The notes under the pieces were generated by a model. The model did not search any database. It was not told where the DNA came from and saw nothing but the letters and a program-made list of their open reading frames with translations. Of a stretch of DNA of 64,000 bases, positions 52,613-61,523 are shown piece by piece; position 1 is the stretch's first letter; each line of letters starts with the position of its first letter. The position numbers and the translations under genes were made by a program. This DNA is from Flavobacterium sediminis (GTDB lineage: Bacteria; Bacteroidota; Bacteroidia; Flavobacteriales; Flavobacteriaceae), in NCBI RefSeq assembly GCF_003148385.1, contig NZ_CP029463.1:682001-746000 (forward strand), written 5' to 3'.

Positions 52613-53314
52613 TTATTTATATTGTCTGGCAATTTCTTCTGCTTTTAACCAATCTTCCATTGTATCTATGTTCACAAAATCATCTGAAGCAGATTCTATA
52701 TAACCTATTGTTTCGCCAAACAAGGTATTGTACTTTGTTATCCATTCTGTTTTTATCAGATAGACGGAACCGTCTCTGTAATAACTTTGCGGCAATTCCT
52801 GTCGTCTCGGAATTATTGTTTTTTCTCCGGTAGCTATTTTTAATTTACCCTCTTTGGCATCTGAAACTTCAAATACCCAATGAGGATTAAATTGATGCGG
52901 CACCGGTAAAACACTGATCAAAGTATCTGCATTTGTTCTGATAAATTTATCTATAGCTTCATCAATAAAACCTTCTCTTCTAAACGGTGTTGTAGGCTGA
53001 AGGATACAAATTGCATCAAAGAATTTGCCTTGATCTTCAAAAAATCTAATAGCATGCTTTAAGACTTCTATAGTGGGCGTTTTGTCTTCCGCCAGTTCTT
53101 TTGGCCTGATAAAAGGGATAGAAGCTCCATTTGCTTTGGCTATCTCGGCTATTTCTTCAGAATCAGTCGAGACAATCGTTGTGGTCAGTTTTTCACTCTG
53201 ATTCGCACTGTCTATGGTATACCCTAACAATGGTTTATTGCCTAATGGTTTAATATTTTTCTTAGGCACTCCTTTAGATCCGCCTCTTGCCGGAATTACT
53301 GCCAATATTTTCAT
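52613..53314 (-). CDS. neuA: CMP-nonulosonate (N-acylneuraminate) cytidylyltransferase
   Basis: This 233-residue enzyme activates a nonulosonic acid with CTP to the CMP-sugar. The nucleotide-binding start AVIPARGGSKGVPKKNIKPLG, then DSEEIAEIAKANGA, LQPTTPFRREG near residue 108 and the metal-binding DDFVNIDTMEDW near 215 are typical. The substrate may be Neu5Ac or legionaminic acid and cannot be told apart here. It lies 7 nt after neuC and shares the neuB-neuC-neuA order of sialic-type pathways. A 53-nt gap without a recognisable promoter follows to the 461-residue transferase. Confidence 0.93.
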   Translation of the reverse strand: MKILAVIPARGGSKGVPKKNIKPLGNKPLLGYTIDSANQSEKLTTTIVSTDSEEIAEIAKANGASIPFIRPKELAEDKTPTIEVLKHAIRFFEDQGKFFDAICILQPTTPFRREGFIDEAIDKFIRTNADTLISVLPVPHQFNPHWVFEVSDAKEGKLKIATGEKTIIPRRQELPQSYYRDGSVYLIKTEWITKYNTLFGETIGYIESASDDFVNIDTMEDWLKAEEIARQYK

Positions 53315-53321
53315 TCTTCAA

Positions 53322-54475
53322 TCAGTAAGTTATGGTTTTATGGAATTTTAACGGAACTGTCGACAACAAATCTGCTATTTTTTCTCCTGCATTCCCGCCA
53401 CCGTATACATCTGAACTTTGTGGTCTTGCATTTTCAATTTGTTTTAAAATAGCCTGTTTGATCTCTTCTTTGTTATAATCGACATCTTTTACGTTAAATC
53501 CTCTGTCTCTTTTATTTTGTCTTGATCCGATATTAACCACCGGCACTCCCAAGTAAGCACACTCCCGGATTCCGACACTGGAATTCCCGATCAGGCACAT
53601 TGATTTATTTAATAATTTCAAGAAATCATCTCCTGTCATGTTCTTAAAGAAATGGACGTGCTCTAATTTATTAAATTCTCTGTAAGCTCTTATTCCTGTC
53701 GAAGTTCCGTCGGCACCTGCATCAACATTCGGCCAGAACCACAAAGTAGGGATTTTTAAATCGTCGATTGCTTTTAAGGTTTCTTCTATATGTCTTCTGG
53801 AATCCTGATATTCATTTGTTACCGGATGCTGCATGACTACCAGATATTTTTCTAAATCCGGTTTGGCTCCTACTCCCCATATTTTTGGTATGGATCGAAA
53901 TCTAAATTTGAAGTCTGAACATCTTTAGCCAAGTCAATTGACGGGCAACCCGTATTGTATACAAAGTCCGGTTCTTCTCCCAACTTTATCACTCTCTCTT
54001 TTGCACTTTCTGAAGCTACAAAATGGTAATCTGCCAATTTAGTGATAGCGTGTCTCACTTTTTCATCGATGTTCCCTGTTACTTCTCCTCCCTGAATATG
54101 AGCTAACGGAATATTCATGTAAGAAGCAGCTATAGCCGTTGCCATAGTCTCAAAACGATCTGCAACAGTAACCACGATATCCGGTTTCAGATTATCAAAA
54201 ACCGTTGACAATTCTAAGATTCCTATTCCGGTTGTTTTTGCAGCAGCGGTCAGGTTTTCGCCCTCCAGCACATTGAAAACTTTTGCATGAATCTCAAAAC
54301 CGTCTTTTTTAATATAGTTCACGGCTGAACCGTAGCGATCTAATAATGCAGAGGCCGCTACAATAAGTTGCAATTCCAGTTCGGGATGGTTTTTTATAGC
54401 CTGAATAGCTGTTTTAACTCTACTATAAGATGGTCTTGCGGTAACCACTACCGCTATTTTTCTTTTTCTATTCAT
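53322..54475 (-). pseudogene. neuC: Hydrolysing UDP-GlcNAc 2-epimerase (NeuC), broken by a one-base frameshift
   Basis: The frame from ATG 54475 stops at 53870 after FDPYQKYGE, while the next frame carries the rest of the protein to 53322. One extra G in the GGGG run at 53875-53878 restores QKYGGVGAKPDLEKYLVVMQHPVT, the family sequence. The repaired gene is 385 codons. It has VVVTARPSYSRVK, ADRFETMATAIAASYMNIPLAHIQGGEVTGNIDEKVRHAITKLADYHF and LIGNSSVGIRECAYLGVPVVNIG. It converts UDP-GlcNAc (or a derivative) to free ManNAc for NeuB. It overlaps neuB by 8 nt. The break is probably a homopolymer error, since an intact pathway surrounds it. Confidence 0.9.
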
Positions 54476-55484
54476 GTCCTAAATCTTCTTCATTTAAGAA
54501 ACTCCATTTCTTTAAAGGCTTTCTCAACTTCTTACCGATTACAGTTGAGAAAAGTGCGGCATCAATACCATATCCTTTGGGCTTTTTAGCTTCCAGATCT
54601 GCAAATGAAAGTTGATGTCCTTGCGGCAGGTCTTTATTCACTGCCAAAGATTTTTCAAAGATATGTTTTAATTCCTTAAATGTTTCGTTTCGGTTTTTAT
54701 CGACAGGATGATCCAATGCTATTTTTATATTGTTCACATAGTGAACTAATTCTTTGATCTCGTCAATAGTCAGAGATGATTTTGAATCGGGTCCGAATTG
54801 TCTTCTGTCGAATACAGCATGAAATTCTATAATTTCAGCACCTACAGCTACTGCTGCTATATTTGTCGCGATATTAGCTGAATGGTCTGAATAGCCCACT
54901 TTTACGCCATAACGTTCTTTTAGTTCCTGAATAACATTGAATCCGTATTGTTCCGGTAAAGTGGGATATGAAGTTGTGCATTGTAAAATGGAGAAAGGTG
55001 ATTTTTTGCCTCTTAAGAAAGCAACTGTCTCGTCCAGTTCTGCAAAACTGCTCATTCCGGATGATAAGATGACAGGCTTACCCGTCTGAGCAATTTTTTC
55101 CAGCATAAGTAAGTTATTTACTTCTCCCGAGCCTATTTTGTATTGTGTTACTCCGATTTCTTCCAACCAGTCAACAGCCTGATTACTAAAAGGAGAACAT
55201 AAAAAAACTACGCCTGATTCATCACATTTCTGTTTGATCATTTTCCACTGGTCCAGAGTAAAGCTCATTCTTTTCCAATAGTCATAACGCGTATTATCTT
55301 CTAATGAGAACTTTACCCGGAAAGGTTCGTGTTCACTGCTTTCGGCTTCAGGAATATGCATCTGAAACTTTACAGCACTGACTCCTGTTTCTGCTAAGGC
55401 TTCAATGAAAGAAAACAACATGCCTAAACTGCCTTCATGTGCCTGGCCAATTTCGGCTATTGTATAAATTAGGGAATTATCCAT
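54468..55484 (-). CDS. neuB: N-acetylneuraminate (nonulosonate) synthase
   Basis: This 338-residue TIM-barrel enzyme condenses ManNAc (or a 6-deoxy relative) with phosphoenolpyruvate to a nine-carbon acid. Key pieces are IAEIGQAHEGSLGMLF near residue 10, VKFQMHIPEAESSE near 37, YKIGSGEVNN near 133, LSSGMSSFAELD, LQCTTSYPT, GYSDHSANIA near 197 and IEFHAVFDRRQFGPDSKSSL. A compact SAF antifreeze-like domain closes the protein (about 280-330). It heads the cluster. Whether the product is Neu5Ac or legionaminic acid is unclear. Confidence 0.93.
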   Translation of the reverse strand: MDNSLIYTIAEIGQAHEGSLGMLFSFIEALAETGVSAVKFQMHIPEAESSEHEPFRVKFSLEDNTRYDYWKRMSFTLDQWKMIKQKCDESGVVFLCSPFSNQAVDWLEEIGVTQYKIGSGEVNNLLMLEKIAQTGKPVILSSGMSSFAELDETVAFLRGKKSPFSILQCTTSYPTLPEQYGFNVIQELKERYGVKVGYSDHSANIATNIAAVAVGAEIIEFHAVFDRRQFGPDSKSSLTIDEIKELVHYVNNIKIALDHPVDKNRNETFKELKHIFEKSLAVNKDLPQGHQLSFADLEAKKPKGYGIDAALFSTVIGKKLRKPLKKWSFLNEEDLGHE

Positions 55485-55592
55485 ATATACTTTTTACGTT
55501 TAAGAAACCGTAGTGATCAAGTTCTTTGCTGTATTCAACAACAAATATGTCACTTGTTTGCACCTGATTTCTTTATCTTCATCCTATCTCGA

Positions 55593-55600
55593 CAAATGTA
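55593..55600 (-). promoter_or_regulatory. Candidate -7 promoter box of the polysaccharide cluster
   Basis: TACATTTG on the minus strand fits TAnnTTTG and lies about 108 nt upstream of neuB in the 173-bp gap that separates the cluster from the response regulator gene. No matching -33 box is seen. Confidence 0.35.
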
Positions 55601-55657
55601 ACATTTTTTGAAATAGCTGAAAACTTATTGCAAAAAGATTAAACGGATTTTGCTTTT

Positions 55658-56053
55658 TTATTTTGCTAATAATGGTTCTAAGAATTCTCTACTGATCGGC
55701 TTACTGGCAAATAATACCTTGACATCACTTTTCATCTTCTTAACATGAAAATCATCTATTGTAGTTGAAGTCACGCAAAGTTTTACTTTCTGACGCAGGA
55801 CGATCGGTATCTGATTGTATTTTTGAATAAACTCGAAACCATCCATCACTGGCATATAGATATCTATAAACAGAATATCAGGGAGTTTATCTACTTTCTC
55901 TAAATTTTCCATCAGATATTCTAAAGCTAATTTTGAAGAATTGAATTCCATTATCTCTATATCCGGATTAATGCTTTCGATTAACGCAGATGTGATGTAA
56001 CAATCGAACTCGTTATCATCAATAATCATGACTTTTTTTATTGTTTTCTTCAT
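55658..56053 (-). CDS. Stand-alone response-regulator receiver
   Basis: This 131-residue CheY-like receiver has the acidic pair in VMIIDDNEFD near residue 12, the phospho-acceptor Asp in ILFIDIYMPVMDGFEF near 60, Thr/Ser in CVTSTT near 93 and Lys in FASKPIS near 112. It has no output domain. I chose ATG 56053 over an in-frame TTG 9 nt upstream. It lies 28 nt after the LytTR gene and is the last member of a four-gene signalling set. Confidence 0.92.
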   Translation of the reverse strand: MKKTIKKVMIIDDNEFDCYITSALIESINPDIEIMEFNSSKLALEYLMENLEKVDKLPDILFIDIYMPVMDGFEFIQKYNQIPIVLRQKVKLCVTSTTIDDFHVKKMKSDVKVLFASKPISREFLEPLLAK

Positions 56054-56081
56054 CTTAAACAAAGTAGATTAATAACTATAA

Positions 56082-56837
56082 TCACAATCTCATAAATTTA
56101 AAAAACTCATCCTGTCTCCTCTTGGCAACAGGTAAAACGATCCCATTTATAAATTCACAATACGTACCGTCTTTTTTAATGATCTTATATAATTCTTTTA
56201 CATTAATCACATAAGAATGGTGTATTCTGAAAAAAGACTTCTGGGGCAACGTTTGTTTGTATTCGCCAAGATTTTTACTGGAAAATATCTTGGTTCCGTC
56301 TTTTAGCTGTATTATTGTATAAGCGCCTTCTGCTTTGAGAAAGATTATATCAATTATCTTAACAAGATTTATTTTATCTGACGAGGAAATAGCGATAACA
56401 TCCTCCATTTTATTTTCTTCTTCAGTAGTATTCACCTGAATCACTTTACTGTTTTGATAAGCCAATTCCATTTCTCGATATCTCATAACTCTATAAAATG
56501 CTATAATGAGTAAATTTAACTCTAAAGGTTTTAATAAAAAATCTATGGCATTATATTTAAACGCTACACAGGCATCAGAAGGTTCCCCAGACATAAAAAT
56601 AAATTTCGGAATCACGATCTGCATCTTTTTTAATTGTTCTATTGCCTCATAGTTTTGTTTATTGCAATTCATAATGATACAATCCGGGCGTTCTTGTACT
56701 ATCAGATTCAAAGCCTCTTTCAAAGTACTATTTACAGACACCACAGTTACAATAGCACTATAGTTTTCAATGATTTCATTGAAAAACTGTATAGTTTTCT
56801 TATCATTTTCAATTAAAACTGCTTTCAAATAATTCAT
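56082..56837 (-). CDS. LytTR-family DNA-binding regulator with a degenerate receiver
   Basis: This 251-residue protein has a receiver-like first half (about 1-120) and a C-terminal LytTR DNA-binding domain (about 148-250, KIIDIIFLKAEGAYTIIQLKDG, FRIHHSYVINVKELYKI). The receiver has lost its phospho-acceptor: the strand-3 end reads CIIMNCNKQNY with Asn where Asp is expected, and the acidic pair reads IEND. The Lys-Pro of the fifth strand (LLKPLEL) is kept. It would bind DNA without classical phosphorylation, or be controlled by partner proteins. Confidence 0.9.
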   Translation of the reverse strand: MNYLKAVLIENDKKTIQFFNEIIENYSAIVTVVSVNSTLKEALNLIVQERPDCIIMNCNKQNYEAIEQLKKMQIVIPKFIFMSGEPSDACVAFKYNAIDFLLKPLELNLLIIAFYRVMRYREMELAYQNSKVIQVNTTEEENKMEDVIAISSSDKINLVKIIDIIFLKAEGAYTIIQLKDGTKIFSSKNLGEYKQTLPQKSFFRIHHSYVINVKELYKIIKKDGTYCEFINGIVLPVAKRRQDEFFKFMRL

Positions 56838-56868
56838 AATGGGGTGCCCTAGATTCTACAGGGGGGAA

Positions 56869-57285
56869 TTAATTAAACTTTTTCAAATAGCCTTCTATTA
56901 TATCATCTAAAATTTCTTTGGTTAAAGGTTTGGTCTTAAAAGAGAAAAGCTCCTTTGCTTTCTTTGCCTTTAAAAAATCTTCCGGGTTTTCAGATGTTGT
57001 CAAGATCACTACGACTTTCCGGTCTTTCAGTCCATCTTCTAATTTTCCGTATTCTTCTAAGAACTCCCATCCATCCATTCCGGGCATGTTTATATCCAGA
57101 AAAATGATATTAGGGAAATTCCCATCTTCCGAATTTCCGGCCTCGAGATAATGGAGGGCTTCCAGTGCTGATTGTTTGGCAACAATATGTTCAGCGGCGT
57201 TGTGCTTTTTTATCACTCTTTCGTGAACAAAATTATCCATCTCATTGTCATCAATTAACATAATACATTTTACACTTTTATCCAT
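56869..57285 (-). CDS. Stand-alone response-regulator receiver
   Basis: This 138-residue CheY-like receiver has MLIDDNEMDNFVHERVI near residue 10, the phospho-acceptor in IIFLDINMPGMDGWEF near 62, VILTTSENPED near 95 and FKTKPLTKE near 117, all in place. It has no output domain. It follows the histidine kinase gene by 15 nt, so it is the likely first phosphate acceptor. It is about 31 nt before the LytTR gene. Confidence 0.92.
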   Translation of the reverse strand: MDKSVKCIMLIDDNEMDNFVHERVIKKHNAAEHIVAKQSALEALHYLEAGNSEDGNFPNIIFLDINMPGMDGWEFLEEYGKLEDGLKDRKVVVILTTSENPEDFLKAKKAKELFSFKTKPLTKEILDDIIEGYLKKFN

Positions 57286-57300
57286 TTTTCTTTTTTTATT

Positions 57301-58596
57301 TTACCTTTTCAATGTAAACTTAAAAATGCTTCCCTGCCCTAAAACGGATTCAATCCATATTTTCCCTCCATGTAGCTCAACAATCTTTTTACAGTTTGTA
57401 AGCCCTATACCATAGCCTTCATACTCTTTATTGTTGTGCAGTTTTTGAAAAATATAAAATACTTTATCAAAATTTCGTTTTTCAATTCCTATTCCATTGT
57501 CTATTACTGAAAACTCATAATATCCTTCTATTTCTTTACATCTGATCTCTATTTTAAGTTTTTCGTCATTTCTTCTGAACTTAATAGCATTACTGATCAA
57601 ACTTTGAAAGAGCCTCTTCAATTCTAACGAATATCCGGCAATTAGGGGCAATCTATCAAACTCTATGCTCATATTTTCCTGTATCTTCAGGTCTTCTAAA
57701 TCGCCTAATATTCTCTTTACCACTATATCCAGATCACAAAGTACCAATTCTCTGTTCCTTCCTATTCTGGAATAAACCAGCAAACTGGTTATCAACCCTT
57801 CCATTCTTTTAGAAGCTTTCTCAATATTTTGCAGATAGCTTTTTACTTCGTCGTTTAAACTGTCTTTATGATCTTCATCTATAATCTGGATGAAGTTTGA
57901 TATTCCTCTCAAAGGTTCTTTCAGGTCATGAGACGCAATATGATTGAACTGTTCCAGTTCTTTATTTTTTTCTTTTAAAGTAAGGTTTGCTTTCTCCAGT
58001 TCTATTTCTTTGCTCTTATGTTCTTCTAAGGCAGCTTTTAACGATAAAAGCACATACCCCCCTACCAGAAGTATAATCATATTTGAAAAGATCACTAAAA
58101 AAATAACGACCCATAATTTTCGATCTACATGGTCTGTGTAAATTCTTATTGCTTTTTCCATCTCACCAAGATAAATATCCTGGTTTGCTACAATATCTTC
58201 TAAATCAATTTTTCGCCCGTCTTTATATTCGATAAGTTGCTTTTTGACAAACGCTATTTCACGATCTAATTTCGGAAAATCATCTAACAAAAATTGCACT
58301 TCATCTTTTGACAAAAGTAATTTCGACATATCTGTATTGAATCTTTTCAGTTGGTTTTGTCTATGTTCCCAATCTTGAACTGATTCTTCTATATCTGAAA
58401 TATTCTTTTCCTTATTTTTTTGCTGTAGACTGTAGAATTCTAAAGCTATTTTTTGACCGATCATTCTTTGCTTTCCTACCAGATTGATCAAATTAGCATC
58501 CTCCTTTTTATTGTATAGAAAATATTCAATAAGAAACTGATTTACAATGACGAGTAAAACAGAAAATACTGCAATTACAATATTCTTTTTTCTCAT
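57301..58596 (-). CDS. Membrane histidine kinase with a PilJ-like sensor domain
   Basis: This 431-residue kinase has two membrane segments (about 6-27 and 157-180) around a periplasmic helical domain. That domain starts NLVGKQRMIGQKIALEFY near residue 38, resembling the type IV pili chemotaxis-transducer (PilJ N) domain. A coiled-coil stretch (about 187-215) leads to HisKA with the phospho-His in FNHIASHDLKEPLRG near 222. The ATPase part shows LISNAIKFRRND (N box), VIDNGIGIEKRN and YEGYGIGLTNCKKIVELHGG. It probably passes phosphate to the receiver encoded 15 nt downstream. The signal is unknown. Confidence 0.92.
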   Translation of the reverse strand: MRKKNIVIAVFSVLLVIVNQFLIEYFLYNKKEDANLINLVGKQRMIGQKIALEFYSLQQKNKEKNISDIEESVQDWEHRQNQLKRFNTDMSKLLLSKDEVQFLLDDFPKLDREIAFVKKQLIEYKDGRKIDLEDIVANQDIYLGEMEKAIRIYTDHVDRKLWVVIFLVIFSNMIILLVGGYVLLSLKAALEEHKSKEIELEKANLTLKEKNKELEQFNHIASHDLKEPLRGISNFIQIIDEDHKDSLNDEVKSYLQNIEKASKRMEGLITSLLVYSRIGRNRELVLCDLDIVVKRILGDLEDLKIQENMSIEFDRLPLIAGYSLELKRLFQSLISNAIKFRRNDEKLKIEIRCKEIEGYYEFSVIDNGIGIEKRNFDKVFYIFQKLHNNKEYEGYGIGLTNCKKIVELHGGKIWIESVLGQGSIFKFTLKR

Positions 58597-58710
58597 TAAG
58601 TTGTTTCTTTTACTATAGCATTAATAAATTTATCTAAAAAAAATAAAAAAAACAACTTTACTTGTTAAATAACCTATAAATACCGACAAAATGCACTTTC
58701 TTTATGCTTG

Positions 58711-60585
58711 TTATCTTACAATAAATTCACTTCTCCTATTTACTTTATGCTCAGATTCACTACAATTTACACCGTTTGAACAACGGTTTAACAAACGGGT
58801 TTCTCCAAAACCTTTTGCCCTTAATCTATCACCACTCACCCCGTTTACGACTAACCAACTCTTTGTCGCTTGCGCTCTTCTTTCTGACAGTTGCATATTG
58901 TATTCGTCCCCTGCCCGACTATCGGTATGAGATTGAATATCAATATAAATATCCGGAAATTGTTCCATTACAACCAGTAATAAGCCTAATTTTTCTTCGG
59001 CTTCTTTTGTTATGTTGTATTGATCCAGGTCAAAGTAAATATCATTGATCTGAAGTTTCTTTCCTACATCTTCTCCTTGCTCAATAATCAGATCTTTTGG
59101 TTCTAAAAATATCTCACTAGGCAGACCTTGCTCGAAGTTATATACCAGCTCTTCCGTGAAATATTTATCCTTTTCGACTCTGAGGATATAGATATCGGTA
59201 AGGTTTAATTTCTTAAATCTGAAAATACCTTTTTCATCACTTAAGGTTTTTTCTATCAATTCAAAATTTTCATTATACAAGGCTACCGTAGCATTAACCA
59301 ACGGATCGGAGCTAATCTTATTCAGTAAAGTGGCTGCAATACCTGTTTGAGCTTTCAGGTTAAATTTGTAAATATCATCTAGGCCTTTACCTCCTTCTCT
59401 GTTTGAAGACACATATCCGTAATCAGCATTCGGATTGCGGTAATAGGCAAAATCATCCCATGACGAATTTATAGGTTCGGGTAAACACAGTACATCCAAA
59501 ACCTCAATTCCGTTCCACAATTTTGCCTTAAAAATATCCAATCCTCCGAATGTCATCCTTCCGTCAGAAGCAAAATACAAACCTGAATTATCTTCTATGG
59601 CAGGAAAGGTCTCTCTTCCGGATGTATTTATTATGTTCCCCAAATTTATCGGCGTTCCGAACTGCCCTTTGTTAATTTCTACTGCATAAATATCTGATTG
59701 TCCGTAACCTCCGGGCATATCAGAAGAAAAATACAGTATCTTTTCATCTGTACTCAAAGCCGGATGAGCACAATTGTATTGGTTACTGTTAAATGGTAAA
59801 AAAACAATATCTTCCCAGTTTCCTTTTTCGTCAATAGTTGCTTTTACGATCTTTAAGCCATACTTTTCATTTTTGTGATCTTTTCCGGTAAGATCATTAA
59901 CCGTAAAATAAACGGTTCTCCCGTCTTTAGAAAACACAGGACTGGATACATTATAGTCTAACTTTTCAATTCCTTTGACCATAGCACTCTTATACTGCTT
60001 TTCCGTGCTTCCCGAATACAAACTCAAATACGGTAATTTTGTCCACTGATGTTTGTTACGGTGCTGTTTATTTTCCCTGTTACTGGTAAAGATCATTGTA
60101 TTTTTGTCTTCTATCAAACCATACTCAGAAGTAGCTGTATTTAAAGGTAAATTCTCAATTAAAGTAACAGAAAAAGGCAACAACTTTACGGTATCTTGTT
60201 CCACTATTTTTAAATTATATTTTTTACTGGCCCTAAGGTAAAGACTGAAATATTCTTTAGCTTTATCGTATTGTTTAAGTGTTTTCAATACTTGATAATA
60301 TCTGAAATAAACCATTTCATTCAGTGAGCCTTCCGGTTCATTAGTCAATAGTTTCTCATACCATTCGGCTGCTTGTTCATAAAATGAATTATAGTAATAG
60401 GAATCTGCTAACAACTGAATCATTTTAGCTGAACGGTATCCTCTGGCGATTGTCTTCTCATAAAGCTGAATCACTTCCATATAGTTTTTTTTGGCATACT
60501 GTTTTTCAAGCTCAGTTTGAAAATTAGTCTGAGCCATTGACAAAAAAGATTCAAATAACAATATGTGGAACAATACTCTTTTCAT
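58711..60585 (-). CDS. OmpA-family protein with TPR and beta-propeller (PD40) region
   Basis: This 624-residue exported protein has a signal peptide ending near SMAQ (residue 19), TPR helices (about 25-125), WD40-like PD40 repeats (about 150-400, for example PVFSKDGRTVYFTVNDL and LYFSSDMPGGYGQSDIY), a carboxypeptidase-regulatory-like beta domain (about 415-500) and a C-terminal OmpA peptidoglycan-binding domain (SHTDSRAGDEYNMQLSERRA near 555). This order is typical of Bacteroidota proteins encoded with PorP/SprF and gliding-type adhesin genes. It is 12 nt after the PorP/SprF gene. Confidence 0.92.
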   Translation of the reverse strand: MKRVLFHILLFESFLSMAQTNFQTELEKQYAKKNYMEVIQLYEKTIARGYRSAKMIQLLADSYYYNSFYEQAAEWYEKLLTNEPEGSLNEMVYFRYYQVLKTLKQYDKAKEYFSLYLRASKKYNLKIVEQDTVKLLPFSVTLIENLPLNTATSEYGLIEDKNTMIFTSNRENKQHRNKHQWTKLPYLSLYSGSTEKQYKSAMVKGIEKLDYNVSSPVFSKDGRTVYFTVNDLTGKDHKNEKYGLKIVKATIDEKGNWEDIVFLPFNSNQYNCAHPALSTDEKILYFSSDMPGGYGQSDIYAVEINKGQFGTPINLGNIINTSGRETFPAIEDNSGLYFASDGRMTFGGLDIFKAKLWNGIEVLDVLCLPEPINSSWDDFAYYRNPNADYGYVSSNREGGKGLDDIYKFNLKAQTGIAATLLNKISSDPLVNATVALYNENFELIEKTLSDEKGIFRFKKLNLTDIYILRVEKDKYFTEELVYNFEQGLPSEIFLEPKDLIIEQGEDVGKKLQINDIYFDLDQYNITKEAEEKLGLLLVVMEQFPDIYIDIQSHTDSRAGDEYNMQLSERRAQATKSWLVVNGVSGDRLRAKGFGETRLLNRCSNGVNCSESEHKVNRRSEFIVR

Positions 60586-60597
60586 GCCTTTCCAATT

Positions 60598-61512
60598 CTA
60601 AAAAAATCTCGGGGATTCTATAATTTTTCCTTTCTCAGGTAATTCTAAGCGTAAGAAGAATTCATGTGTTCCTGAATTATAGTTTGCAAGCCGCGAAGTT
60701 TCCGCATCATAGGAATACCCTATTAGCAAACCCGGTGTTAACTGAAAAGAAGCAACTCCGCTAACGGCTCCGCTTATCCTGTAAGACGCTCCGATTTCGA
60801 ATTTTTCATAAAATCTGAAATTAGAGGTCAGATCGACCTGTACTTTACCTCCTTGAATTACTTTTGTTAAAAAAGCAGGTTTGTATTCAATAGTAGAAGT
60901 TACTGTAAAAATATATCCTCCGACAAAATAATAATGCAGATGATCTGTCTTGGTACTTACTATTTCATCATTGTAATGTTTGGTCTCTAAAAAATTCGGT
61001 ATGGAGAATCCCAGATAGTAATTGTACGAGTACCAATACAATCCGGCACCGAAATTAGGCGACACCTGATTGTTTATATTATATTGATATCGCGGATCAG
61101 ATGGATCATAAAAGGATAATTTTGAATAATCTACATTTAAAACATCCAAAGAGGCTTTCAGACCAAAAGACAAAGTGGAAAGGTTAGAAAAATAAATGCT
61201 ATAGGAAAAATTAGCCGAAATGTTGTTTTCAACGGATGGTCCCAGTTTGTCATTATTTATTATTAATCCCATACCTACTCCTTTTAATCCTACCGGGCTA
61301 TTCACGGATACACAATTTGTTATCGGCGCACCGTCGAGCCCGGCCCATTGTGACCGATGTAATCCAAAAACACTGAAAACACCTCTCGAACCGGCATAAG
61401 CAGGGTTGAACAACATCGGGTTAAACATGTAATTGGTGTATTGTGGGTCTTGTTGTGCAAATAGTATAGTAGTGGAAAACAATAAAATAAGTAATTGTAA
61501 TTTCTTTTTCAT
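60598..61512 (-). CDS. PorP/SprF-family type IX secretion outer-membrane protein
   Basis: This 304-residue protein has a signal peptide (ILFAQQDPQYTNYMFNPMLFNPAYAGSRG around residues 15-45), the diagnostic PorP/SprF opening QDPQYTxYMFNxxxxNPAYAG. A series of beta strands of an outer-membrane barrel follows. SprF-type proteins work with their neighbouring large adhesin to bring it to the surface by the type IX system. The gene sits between a type B sorting-domain protein gene (upstream, 11 nt) and OmpA (downstream, 12 nt), the usual three-gene set. Confidence 0.93.
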   Translation of the reverse strand: MKKKLQLLILLFSTTILFAQQDPQYTNYMFNPMLFNPAYAGSRGVFSVFGLHRSQWAGLDGAPITNCVSVNSPVGLKGVGMGLIINNDKLGPSVENNISANFSYSIYFSNLSTLSFGLKASLDVLNVDYSKLSFYDPSDPRYQYNINNQVSPNFGAGLYWYSYNYYLGFSIPNFLETKHYNDEIVSTKTDHLHYYFVGGYIFTVTSTIEYKPAFLTKVIQGGKVQVDLTSNFRFYEKFEIGASYRISGAVSGVASFQLTPGLLIGYSYDAETSRLANYNSGTHEFFLRLELPEKGKIIESPRFF

Positions 61513-61523
61513 CTACATTTAAG

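Noticed and set aside
44740..53880. Phase variation by homopolymer tracts in the glycan genes
   Set aside because: The runs are only 2-4 bases, too short for slipped-strand switching, and the same fault is seen in a tRNA gene.
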